Below, piece by piece: positions 25,162 to 32,628 of a DNA stretch of 64,000 bases. Origin of the DNA: Mesorhizobium loti. Lineage in GTDB: Bacteria > Pseudomonadota > Alphaproteobacteria > Rhizobiales > Rhizobiaceae. The position numbers were made by a program, and so were the translations under genes. The first letter of the stretch is position 1, and each line of letters begins with the position of its first letter. The notes below the pieces were generated by a model. It saw nothing but the letters and a program-made list of their open reading frames with translations, ran no database searches and was not told the origin of the DNA. The DNA lies in NCBI RefSeq assembly GCF_003148495.1, contig NZ_QGGH01000002.1:186001-250000 (forward strand). Direction: 5' to 3'.

Positions 25162-25245
25162 CCTGCGGCTGAAGACGCCTCTTTGAAGCGTCGCGTTCCG
25201 ATGCCATATGAAGGTGGCCGACGGAATGTTGCGGGAGAGGTGGTC

Positions 25246-26892
25246 ATGACCAAAGGTTCGGATCTGTTCGTCGCGGCCCTCGAGAACGAAGGGGTCGAAC
25301 GGATTTTCGGCATTCCGGGCGAAGAAAATCTCGACATCGTCGAATCGATCCGCCGCTCGTCGATCCAGCTGATCCTGACCCGCCACGAGCAGGCGGCCGC
25401 CTTCATGGCCGCCACCTATGGCCGGCTCACCGGCAAGGCAGGCGTCTGCATCACCACGCTTGGCCCCGGCGCGCTCAATCTGACGACTGGCTCGGCCTAT
25501 GCGCTGCTCGGCGCGATGCCGATGATCATGATCACCGGCCAGAAGGGCATCCTGTCATCCCGGCAGGCTCGCTTCCAGATCGTCGACATCGTCGCGGCGA
25601 TGAAGCCGCTGACCAAGCTGTCGCGCCAGATCGTCTCACCGAAGATGATCCCCTCGCTGGTGCGCGAAGCTTTTCGCGTCGCCCAGGAAGAGCGTCCCGG
25701 CCCCGTGCATCTGGAACTGCCGGAAGATATTGCGGCTGCGGAGTGCGAGCCGATCGCACTGGTGCCGACGCACCCGGTCGAACTGCCGCTGGCCAGCCCG
25801 GGCGCGCTTGATCGCGCCGCCCGTATGATCATGGAAGCCAAGCGTCCGCTGTTGATGTTCGGCGCGGCGGCGTCGCGGCCGCGCGTGACCCCCGATGTCG
25901 CCCAGTTCGTGCTGCGCACGCAAATTCCCTATTTCACCACGCAGATGGGCAAGGGCACCGTGCCCGGCGGCACCGAGCTCTATATGGGAACGGCAGCCCT
26001 TTCGGAGCGCGACTATGTGCACGAGGCCATACAGCAGGCCGATCTGATCATCACCATCGGCCACGACACGGTCGAGAAACCGCCCTTCATCATGGGCGCC
26101 AAGGGGCCTGAAGTCATCCATGTCGGCTATCAGTCCGCGGATGTCGAGCAGGTCTATTTCCCGCAAGCGGAGATTGTCGGCGACCTCGGTCCTTCGCTCA
26201 AGCTGCTGGCGGACCGCATCGAGGGCAACATCCCCAACGCGCAGGCTTTGCTGCCGCTGCGTGAAGGTATTTTGAGTCGGATCGCCGCGCGCGCCACCGA
26301 AGATCGCTTCACGCCGCAGCGCATCGTGCATGACGTGCGCGCCGTGATGCCGGCCGACGGGATCCTCGCCCTCGACAACGGCATGTACAAGATCTGGTTC
26401 GCGCGCAACTACCGGACGCGCATGGCAAACACGATCCTGCTCGACAATGCGCTGGCCACCATGGGCGCGGGCTTGCCGTCGGCGATGATGGCGGCACTGC
26501 TCTATCCGCAGCGCCGTGTCATGGCCATCTGCGGCGATGGCGGCTTCATGATGAACAGCCAGGAATTGGAGACCGCCGTCAGGCTCAAGCTCAACCTCGT
26601 CGTCCTGCTGCTCGAGGACCACGCCTACGGCATGATACGCTGGAAGCAGGCGGTCGACGAGTTTCCGGATTTCGGCATGACCTTCGGCAATCCCGACTTC
26701 GTGAAATACGCCGAGGCCTATGGCGCCAAGGGGACCAGAGTTGGCGCGATCGCCGAATTGCGGCCCGCGCTGGAACAGGCCTTCACCGGCGGCGGCGTGC
26801 ATCTCGTCGTCGTGCCCATCGATTATTCCGAGAACATCAGGGTGCTTGTCGACGAGTTGCGCGAGCGGCTCCCAGCGCCCCAAGCATCCTGA
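25246..26892 (+). CDS. TPP-dependent enzyme, acetolactate-synthase (AlsS) type
   Basis: Thiamine-diphosphate enzyme of the acetohydroxyacid synthase family (548 aa). ATG 25246 lies behind GGGAGAGG. The TPP-activating Glu is in LTRHEQAAAFMA (about residue 50) and GPGALNLTTG follows. The central domain spans about 190-330, and the metal-binding GDGGFMMNSQELETAVRLK lies near residues 426-444, ending in LEDHAYGM where most AHAS proteins have NN or ND. The sequence around GNPDFVKYAEAYGAKG is AlsS-like, suggesting a stand-alone catabolic enzyme; no small regulatory subunit is adjacent. Co-directional with the oxygenase after 84 nt, so probably one operon. The product need not be acetolactate. Confidence 0.88.
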   Translation: MTKGSDLFVAALENEGVERIFGIPGEENLDIVESIRRSSIQLILTRHEQAAAFMAATYGRLTGKAGVCITTLGPGALNLTTGSAYALLGAMPMIMITGQKGILSSRQARFQIVDIVAAMKPLTKLSRQIVSPKMIPSLVREAFRVAQEERPGPVHLELPEDIAAAECEPIALVPTHPVELPLASPGALDRAARMIMEAKRPLLMFGAAASRPRVTPDVAQFVLRTQIPYFTTQMGKGTVPGGTELYMGTAALSERDYVHEAIQQADLIITIGHDTVEKPPFIMGAKGPEVIHVGYQSADVEQVYFPQAEIVGDLGPSLKLLADRIEGNIPNAQALLPLREGILSRIAARATEDRFTPQRIVHDVRAVMPADGILALDNGMYKIWFARNYRTRMANTILLDNALATMGAGLPSAMMAALLYPQRRVMAICGDGGFMMNSQELETAVRLKLNLVVLLLEDHAYGMIRWKQAVDEFPDFGMTFGNPDFVKYAEAYGAKGTRVGAIAELRPALEQAFTGGGVHLVVVPIDYSENIRVLVDELRERLPAPQAS

Positions 26893-26916
26893 TGGCGGCA
26901 ACAATGCCGCCGTCAG
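26889..26916. terminator. Bidirectional hairpin between convergent genes
   Basis: CTGATGGCGGCA (26889-26900) pairs with TGCCGCCGTCAG (26905-26916), giving a 12-bp stem with one G-U pair and a 4-nt ACAA loop. It includes the stop codon of the TPP-enzyme gene and lies 27 nt past the stop of the convergent binding-protein gene, so it could end both transcripts. No long U-run is visible on either side. Confidence 0.7.
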
Positions 26917-26943
26917 GATTGCCTGGAACTGGTGCCGAAGCGC

Positions 26944-28113
26944 CTAGACCTTGCAATAAGGCGTTACCGGCGCGATGGTGCCGAAATCCTTGACGATCTC
27001 GTAGCCGATGCCGTCGCCCGCCGCCTTGCCGACATAGGAATGGCAGAGCGTGTGGTTGTTGGTGGCGTCGACGCGGATCTTGCCTTGCGGCGCGTCGAAC
27101 TCGATCGACGGCAGCGCCTTAAGTACATCGTCGTCCTTCAGCGATCCGGCCTTCTCGGCGGCCAGCGCGTAGAGATGCAGGCCGTTGTAGCCGGCTTCGC
27201 CGATGCCGTTGACCATCTTTTCCTGGCCGAACTTTTCGCGGAAGCTCGAGATGAACTTCTTGTTGACCGGGTTGTCGAGCGCCATCCAGTAGGGTTGCGG
27301 CGCGTAGGTGCCGGCCGCCACGCCGGGCGGCAGTGCGTCCTTGTTGAAGACCTCGTCGAGCGGCGCGATCAGCGGCTGCTTGATGTCGAAGCTGCGATAC
27401 CGCTTGAGCTGGGTGACGGCGTCGTTGCCGACCACCATCGACCAGACGACATTGGGCTTCAGCGACTTGATCTTCTGGAAGGCCGGGCCGAAATCGGTGG
27501 TGCCGAACGGATAGTAGTCGGCACCGATGATCTTGCCGCCAGCCTTTTCATAGGCCGCCGTGATCGCCTCGGTCATCTTCTGCGGCCAGGCATAGTCCGA
27601 GGCCATGACATAGATGGTCTTGCCCAGGTTCTCGGCCACCCACGGCATCATCGGATCGACCTGCTGCATCGGGATCGGGCCGGTGGCGACGAAGTACCGG
27701 TTGCATTCGCCGCCTTCGAAATTGGTCGGATAGAAGAACAGCTTCTTGGCCTTTGAGGTGACCGAGAGCGTCGCGCTGCGCTCGGGCGAAATGATCGTGC
27801 CCATGATCACGTCGGCCTTGTCTTCGTTGATAAGCTTGCGCGCCTTGTCGATGGAGCCCTTGGTGGTGGTCTGGTTGTCTTCGATGATGAGCTCGACCTG
27901 GCGCCCGCCAATACCGTTGGCGGCGTTGAGTTCGGCGGCGGCGAGCTTGTAGCAATTGAGCAGCGTCTCGCCGAGGATCGCCTGCAGCCCGGTGATCGGG
28001 ATCGACAGGCCGACCTTGACAGTGTCTGCGGCGCGCAGGATTGACGGCGCGCCGACCATGGCAAAGGCGGCCGCGGCGCCGCCGGATTTCAAGACAGTTC
28101 TTCTGCTTATCAT
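26944..28113 (-). CDS. Urea/amide-type ABC transporter substrate-binding protein (UrtA/FmdD/AmiC-like)
   Basis: Periplasmic type I binding protein (389 aa). MISRRTVLKSGGAAAAFAMV has a twin-arginine motif SRRTVLK and a hydrophobic stretch ending near ILRA (about residue 28), so Tat export is likely. The mature protein opens KVGLSIPITGLQAILG, and FFYPTNFEGGECNRYF with GPIPMQQVDPMMPW resembles urea- and amide-binding members rather than LivK. ATG 28113 sits behind AAGGGAA. Last gene of the operon, 42 nt after the UrtE-type ATPase, and closed by the hairpin at 26889-26916. The ligand is probably a small amide, urea-like compound or acylated amine; this is inferred. Confidence 0.9.
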   Translation of the reverse strand: MISRRTVLKSGGAAAAFAMVGAPSILRAADTVKVGLSIPITGLQAILGETLLNCYKLAAAELNAANGIGGRQVELIIEDNQTTTKGSIDKARKLINEDKADVIMGTIISPERSATLSVTSKAKKLFFYPTNFEGGECNRYFVATGPIPMQQVDPMMPWVAENLGKTIYVMASDYAWPQKMTEAITAAYEKAGGKIIGADYYPFGTTDFGPAFQKIKSLKPNVVWSMVVGNDAVTQLKRYRSFDIKQPLIAPLDEVFNKDALPPGVAAGTYAPQPYWMALDNPVNKKFISSFREKFGQEKMVNGIGEAGYNGLHLYALAAEKAGSLKDDDVLKALPSIEFDAPQGKIRVDATNNHTLCHSYVGKAAGDGIGYEIVKDFGTIAPVTPYCKV

Positions 28114-28155
28114 TGTTGTGTTCCCTTCTAGTCCCAGGCGCGCCCCATGCACGCC

Positions 28156-28857
28156 TTACAAAGCCAACAGGTCCTTCAGCAGGGTCTCGTCGGCGAACGC
28201 CTCCGGCGCGCCTTCATGGACGATCCTGCCCTTCTCCATCACCAGACAGCGGTCCGATGCCTTGAGAACGAGATCGAGATTCTGCTCGACCAGAACGATC
28301 GCGATGCCGCGTTCGCGGGCGATGCGCGGCACCAGCTCGGCGATCGACTGCACGATGTTCGGCTGAATGCCTTCCGAGGGTTCGTCGAGCAGCAGCACCG
28401 ACGGCAGGCCGCACAAGGCGCGGCCGATCGCCAGCATCTGCTGCTGGCCGCCCGAAAGCGTGCCGGCGACCTGCGCTTCGCGTTCGCGCAGGATCGGAAA
28501 ATAGCCGAAGATGTCGGCCGGAATGCCGTCGTCGCCACGGTCCTTGGCGGCGCGGGTGCCAACTTCCAGGTTTTGCCGCACCGTCAACTGATTGAAGATG
28601 CCGCGGCCCTGCGGCACATGCGCGATGCCCGCCCGCGCGCGGCGGAAGGCGGGTGCGTTCGTGAGGTCCTGGTCGCCGAGAACCACCGCACCGCCGCTCG
28701 CCCGCAAGCCGCCGGCGATGACGCGCAGCAGCGTCGTCTTGCCGGCGCCGTTGCGTCCGAGCAGGCCGACGACTTCGCCCGGCGCGACACTGAGGTCGAT
28801 GCCGTTCAGCACCGGGAGCAGGCCGTAGCCGGCCGAGACGGCAAGTGTCCGCAGCAT
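28156..28857 (-). CDS. ABC transporter ATP-binding protein, UrtE/LivF type
   Basis: Second ATPase of the Urt/Liv-type transporter (233 aa, normal length). Walker A GRNGAGKTT (about 35-43), VPQGRGIFNQLTV, signature LSGGQQQMLAIGRAL and Walker B LLLDEPSEGIQP, whose Glu and GIQP tail are typical of UrtE. ATG 28857 is 2 nt from the stop of the first ATPase. A longer open frame reaching 29466 exists but is the wrong-frame reading of the upstream ATPase gene, not a fusion. Confidence 0.93.
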   Translation of the reverse strand: MLRTLAVSAGYGLLPVLNGIDLSVAPGEVVGLLGRNGAGKTTLLRVIAGGLRASGGAVVLGDQDLTNAPAFRRARAGIAHVPQGRGIFNQLTVRQNLEVGTRAAKDRGDDGIPADIFGYFPILREREAQVAGTLSGGQQQMLAIGRALCGLPSVLLLDEPSEGIQPNIVQSIAELVPRIARERGIAIVLVEQNLDLVLKASDRCLVMEKGRIVHEGAPEAFADETLLKDLLAL

Positions 28858-28859
28858 GG

Positions 28860-29564
28860 TCAGCGCCTCCCCAAATAGACGTCGCGGACCATCTCGTCGG
28901 CCTCGATGTCGTGGAAAGGACCACTGCGCAGCCGGCGTCCCTGATGCAGCACCAGCGTCTCGCAATTCAGCGCCCGCACGAAACGGATGTCGTGTTCGAC
29001 CGCGACGATCGAGAATTCGCCCTTCAGCCGCAGCAGCATCTCGGCCGTTGCCAGCGTCTCCTGCGGCGTCATGCCGGCGGTCGGCTCGTCGAGCAGCAGC
29101 AGCCGTGGCTCGATCGCCAGCGCCATGCCGATCTCCAGCCATTGCTTCTGGCCATGCGCGAGTTCGCCAGCCAGCGTCGCGGCACGATTGGTGAGCGCGA
29201 CCAGCTCCAGCAGCTCGCCGACCGGCCGGGCCGGTGACGGCACGCCCCACCGCGCCACCTTCAGATTGTCTTCCACCGACAGGCTGGAGAAGACCGATGG
29301 GATCTGGAATTTTCGCGCGATACCGAGCCGGGCGATGCGATGCAGCGGCAAGCCGGCGATGTCGCGGCCGAGGAAGCGCACGCTGCCGCTGGTCGGGCGC
29401 AGCGTGCCAGTCAGCACGTTGAGGAAGGTGCTCTTGCCTGCGCCGTTCGGCCCGATGATGCAGCAAAGCTCCTTGTCGTGCACGGTGAGATCGAGCGCCT
29501 CCAGCGCCTGAAGTCCGCCAAAGCGGATGCCGACATTCTTGGCCTGGAGCAGGACGTCGCTCAT
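28860..29564 (-). CDS. ABC transporter ATP-binding protein, UrtD/LivG type
   Basis: First ATPase of the same transporter (234 aa). Walker A GPNGAGKST, signature region LAHGQKQWLEIGMAL, Walker B LLLDEPTAGMTPQE and switch His VEHDIRFV are visible. The GQKQWLEIGM variant of the signature is the form I associate with UrtD, which supports a urea/amide-type system. ATG 29564 overlaps the LivM-type stop by 4 nt. Slightly short for LivG because it lacks some C-terminal residues, as UrtD proteins do. Confidence 0.93.
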   Translation of the reverse strand: MSDVLLQAKNVGIRFGGLQALEALDLTVHDKELCCIIGPNGAGKSTFLNVLTGTLRPTSGSVRFLGRDIAGLPLHRIARLGIARKFQIPSVFSSLSVEDNLKVARWGVPSPARPVGELLELVALTNRAATLAGELAHGQKQWLEIGMALAIEPRLLLLDEPTAGMTPQETLATAEMLLRLKGEFSIVAVEHDIRFVRALNCETLVLHQGRRLRSGPFHDIEADEMVRDVYLGRR

Positions 29565-30547
29565 TGCGCGCGCCTCCGGCTCTTGAACAGGCTCTTCAGC
29601 CGCGCGTAGATCGACAGGATGCCGTCCGGCAGGACGAAGACGATGATGACGAAGACGCAGCCGAGCAGCAGCGGCCACAGGCTCGGGTTGAAGCTGCTGA
29701 TCGTCTGCTGCGCGCGCTGGATGAAGATCGCGCCGAGCACCGGACCAAGCAGCGTGCCGCGCCCGCCGACAGCCACCCAGACGATGACTTCCGTCGACAG
29801 AAGCAGCCCGGAAAGGTCGGGCGCCACCAGCCCGGCCATGCAGACATAAAGCGCGCCGGCAAGCCCGGCGATGGCGGCGGACAGGGTGAAGGTGACGAGC
29901 AGCCGAAGTGGCGCGTTGTGGCCAAGGGCTGCGGCGCGGATTTCATTGTCCTGGATGGCGGTGAGCACCGTGCCCCAGCGGCCACGGCTGATAGACCACA
30001 GCGCCAGCACGACCACCGAGACGATCGCCGCCACGAAGATGTAGGAGGGCAGGTCCTGGCTAAGATCGACATGCGTGCCGCCAACATCGAATTCGATCGG
30101 CGGGATGCCGATCAGGCCGCTGTCGCCGCCGGTGACCGAGCTCCACGACACCGCGGCCTGCTGGCAGATGACGCCCATGGCCAGCGTGACGATTGTGAAA
30201 TAGCTTCCACGGATGCCGCCGAAGAACAGGAAGTAGCCGATGATCGCGGCGACGAAGGCTGCACCCGCCACCGCCCCGATGATACCAAGCAGGCTTCCGA
30301 AGGGGATGGCGTCGTTGAGCGTGACCAGCGCCATGATGTAGCCGCCAATGCCGAAAAAGGCGGCGTGGCCGAAACACAGGATGCCGGTGCGGCCCCAGAA
30401 GAAGTCGAGGCTCGCCGCGAACAGGCCGAAGATCAGCGCGTCGCGGATCACCGTCAGCTGGTGGCCGTCGGCGAAGAGGGGATAGACGCCCGCGAGCGCC
30501 ACGCAGACGGCGAAGATCAGCAGCCAGTTGCGGTCGCGGGTGATCAT
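29561..30547 (-). CDS. Branched-chain/urea-type ABC permease, LivM/UrtC type
   Basis: Inner-membrane permease (328 aa) with about nine hydrophobic segments, e.g. residues 8-26, 36-58, 85-110 and 250-300. FFWGRTGILCFGHAAFFGIGG (shown in part) is the LivM/UrtC hallmark near residues 48-68; LTAIQDNEIRAAALGHN is the conserved cytoplasmic loop that contacts the ATPase. Ends in basic KSLFKSRRRAQ. ATG 30547 overlaps the previous permease stop by 4 nt; the stop overlaps the next ATPase start. Confidence 0.92.
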   Translation of the reverse strand: MITRDRNWLLIFAVCVALAGVYPLFADGHQLTVIRDALIFGLFAASLDFFWGRTGILCFGHAAFFGIGGYIMALVTLNDAIPFGSLLGIIGAVAGAAFVAAIIGYFLFFGGIRGSYFTIVTLAMGVICQQAAVSWSSVTGGDSGLIGIPPIEFDVGGTHVDLSQDLPSYIFVAAIVSVVVLALWSISRGRWGTVLTAIQDNEIRAAALGHNAPLRLLVTFTLSAAIAGLAGALYVCMAGLVAPDLSGLLLSTEVIVWVAVGGRGTLLGPVLGAIFIQRAQQTISSFNPSLWPLLLGCVFVIIVFVLPDGILSIYARLKSLFKSRRRAQ

Positions 30548-31401
30548 CGCGATGCTCCGTTGAACAAGCCGTTGGGCCGCAGACGGACAGCGACGATGGC
30601 CGCAAGCAGCACGATCGCCTGCGCCAGCGATGGCGAGATCTGGTAGTTGAGGATGCTGGTCAGCCCGCCGACGAAGACGCTGCCGGCGACAAGGCCGCCG
30701 ATCGAGCCGACGCCACCGACGATGACGACAAAGAAGGCGTTGGCGAGGTAGTTCACCCCCATCTGCGGCAGGACGATCGCCAGCGGTGCGACCAGCCCGC
30801 CAGCGAGGCCGGCGATGGCCGCACCGAAGGTGAAGGCAATAGCGTAGGTGCGCCTTGTGTTGATGCCGACGCCCTCGGCCATCTCGCGGTTCTGGATAAC
30901 GGTGCGGATGTCGAGACCGAAGGACGTACGGCTGATCAGAAGGATGACGCCGAGCAGGGTCAACATGGCGATGCCGATCAGGATCAGCCGGTAGGCCGGA
31001 TAGACGGTGAAGATGAGGTCGAGCGTGCCCTCGATCGGTGGCGTCACCGGCTTGGCGCCGAGACCGAAGGTCAGTTCCAGCCCTTGCTGCAGGATCAGGC
31101 TGACGCCCCAGGTGGCGAGCACGGTCGAGACCGGCCTTGAGTAGAGATGGCGGATGATGGCGAACTCGAGGATGCAGCCGACCACCGCGCCGGCGATGGG
31201 CGCCGCGGCCAATCCCAGCCAGAACGAGCCGCCCATGCTCTGCACGAAATAGACCGCGAAGGCGCCGACGGTGACGAACTCGCCATGCGCCAGGTTGGTC
31301 ACGTTCATCAGCCCGAAGCTGATCGCCAGCCCGAGCCCGACCAGCATCAGGATGCTGATCAGTGTCAGCGCATTGAGAAGCGTGGTGATGAGAAAATCCA
31401 T
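30544..31401 (-). CDS. Branched-chain/urea-type ABC permease, LivH/UrtB type
   Basis: First inner-membrane permease (285 aa). ATG 31401 gives MDFLITTLLNALTLISILML, running into ISFGLMNVTNLAHGEFVTVG, the diagnostic LivH/UrtB segment at about residues 29-48. The ATPase-contact loop is RTVIQNREMAEGVGIN, and the C-terminus RPNGLFNGASR is the usual RPxGLF ending. It starts 4 nt after the stop of the deacetylase-like gene, so that enzyme is part of the same transcript. Confidence 0.92.
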   Translation of the reverse strand: MDFLITTLLNALTLISILMLVGLGLAISFGLMNVTNLAHGEFVTVGAFAVYFVQSMGGSFWLGLAAAPIAGAVVGCILEFAIIRHLYSRPVSTVLATWGVSLILQQGLELTFGLGAKPVTPPIEGTLDLIFTVYPAYRLILIGIAMLTLLGVILLISRTSFGLDIRTVIQNREMAEGVGINTRRTYAIAFTFGAAIAGLAGGLVAPLAIVLPQMGVNYLANAFFVVIVGGVGSIGGLVAGSVFVGGLTSILNYQISPSLAQAIVLLAAIVAVRLRPNGLFNGASR

Positions 31402-31405
31402 CGCG

Positions 31406-32527
31406 TCAGGCCGCGCTGGCGAGGCGTTGGCGCAGGCCGGCGAGCAGGGCTTCGGCGGCATCGATCACCGCTGCCTGGTGCGGCTGCAGATCCTGCCCGG
31501 CCCATTCGTCGATATGGTCCGACAGCGGGTCGACCACCTCGGTGCGGTGATTGGCCAGCGTCTCGATAACGGCATGGCCGCAGAACGGCACATAGCCTTC
31601 CGAATAGCCGCCTTCATGGGTCATGATCAGGCGCCCTTGCGAGGTCTCGGCAGCCAGCGCCACCATCCGCGCGGCGAGCCGCCGGAAGCATTCGCTGTTG
31701 AGCATCATGCGGCCGAGCGGATCGAAGCCTGACGCGTCGAAGCCAGAGGCGACGATGACGAGGTTCGGTCTGTAGGCGCGCAGTGCCGGGGCGACGACGC
31801 GGTCGAAGGTTGCTTCATAGGCGCCGGTACCGCTGCCGGCCGGCAGCGGGATGTTGATGTTGTAGCCTTCGCCGTCGCCTTTGCCGTTGTCGGCCAGCGC
31901 GCCGCGCCCGGTCGGATAGAGATTGTCCTGATGCACGGAAATGGTCAGCACCGACGGGTCGGAATAAAACACCGTCTCGGTGCCATTGCCGTGATGCACA
32001 TCCCAGTCGACCACGGCGGCCCGCCCAAGCAGGCCTTCATGCTGCAGCCGGCGCACAGAGACGCCGATGTTGGAGAACAGGCAGTTGCCCATCGCCTGGT
32101 CGGGTTCGGCATGGTGTCCCGGCGGTCGCGCCAGCGCATAGGCGTTGTCGACGCGGCCGGTCAGCACGGCGCGCATGGCGGCATAGGTGGTGCCGGCCGA
32201 CAGCAGCGCGATGTCGAAACTGTTGAGACCGATCGGCGCCTGCGGCCCGGCGAAACCGGAGCCGCGCTCACTGAGCATACGGATATCGTCGACATGGCGT
32301 TGCGTGTGCACGCGCAGCAGGTCCTCGACCGAGACCGGCTCGGGGATGATCGGCACCAGGTGGCGCGACAGGCCGCTGACCTGGATGAGGTTGTTGAGCC
32401 GGCGCTTCGAGCCGGGGGATTCCAGATGGCGGCCGGGTTCCACGAAACGGCCGGGAGGCATCATGTCGGCGCTGGAGCCGGTGTCATGCCACATCAGCTG
32501 TTCGTGAAAAACGTAGCCTGTCGCCAT
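31406..32527 (-). CDS. Histone-deacetylase-like amidohydrolase (acetylpolyamine amidohydrolase group)
   Basis: Zinc-dependent deacylase of the class II histone-deacetylase superfamily (373 aa). In bacteria such enzymes remove acyl groups from polyamines or other small amines. Visible site residues: PPGHHAEPDQAMGNCLFSN (His pair, about 138-156), VVDWDVHHGNGT (Asp and His zinc ligands, about 174-185), VASGFDASGFDP (second Asp) and HEGGYSEGY (catalytic Tyr). No signal peptide. ATG 32527 behind AGAGGACGC. First gene of the Urt-type transporter operon, which implies that the transported compound is N-acylated and is deacylated in the cytoplasm. The compound itself is unknown. Confidence 0.9.
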   Translation of the reverse strand: MATGYVFHEQLMWHDTGSSADMMPPGRFVEPGRHLESPGSKRRLNNLIQVSGLSRHLVPIIPEPVSVEDLLRVHTQRHVDDIRMLSERGSGFAGPQAPIGLNSFDIALLSAGTTYAAMRAVLTGRVDNAYALARPPGHHAEPDQAMGNCLFSNIGVSVRRLQHEGLLGRAAVVDWDVHHGNGTETVFYSDPSVLTISVHQDNLYPTGRGALADNGKGDGEGYNINIPLPAGSGTGAYEATFDRVVAPALRAYRPNLVIVASGFDASGFDPLGRMMLNSECFRRLAARMVALAAETSQGRLIMTHEGGYSEGYVPFCGHAVIETLANHRTEVVDPLSDHIDEWAGQDLQPHQAAVIDAAEALLAGLRQRLASAA

Positions 32528-32585
32528 CCGCAGCGTCCTCTAAAAACCAGGTGACGCTAGCAGGCTAACGATCATGTGGCCCGAC

Positions 32586-32628
32586 CCGAAAGAGGGGTTG
32601 TGCCTGTTATCTATGCCCCTCCTTTCGG
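32586..32628 (-). terminator. Stem-loop at the 3' end of the LuxR-type gene
   Basis: CCGAAAGAGGGG (32586-32597) pairs with CCCCTCCTTTCGG (32616-32628), 12 bp with one bulged base and an 18-nt loop. An alternative inner stem CCCTCC-GAAA-GGAGGG with a GNRA loop also forms, within the last LuxR codons. It could end the LuxR-type transcript or affect the deacetylase promoter. No U-tract. Confidence 0.4.

Noticed and set aside
28156..29466. Apparent 436-aa fusion of two ABC ATPases
   Set aside because: The first half is the wrong-frame reading of the UrtD-type gene; the true UrtE-type protein starts at 28857 and has standard length.
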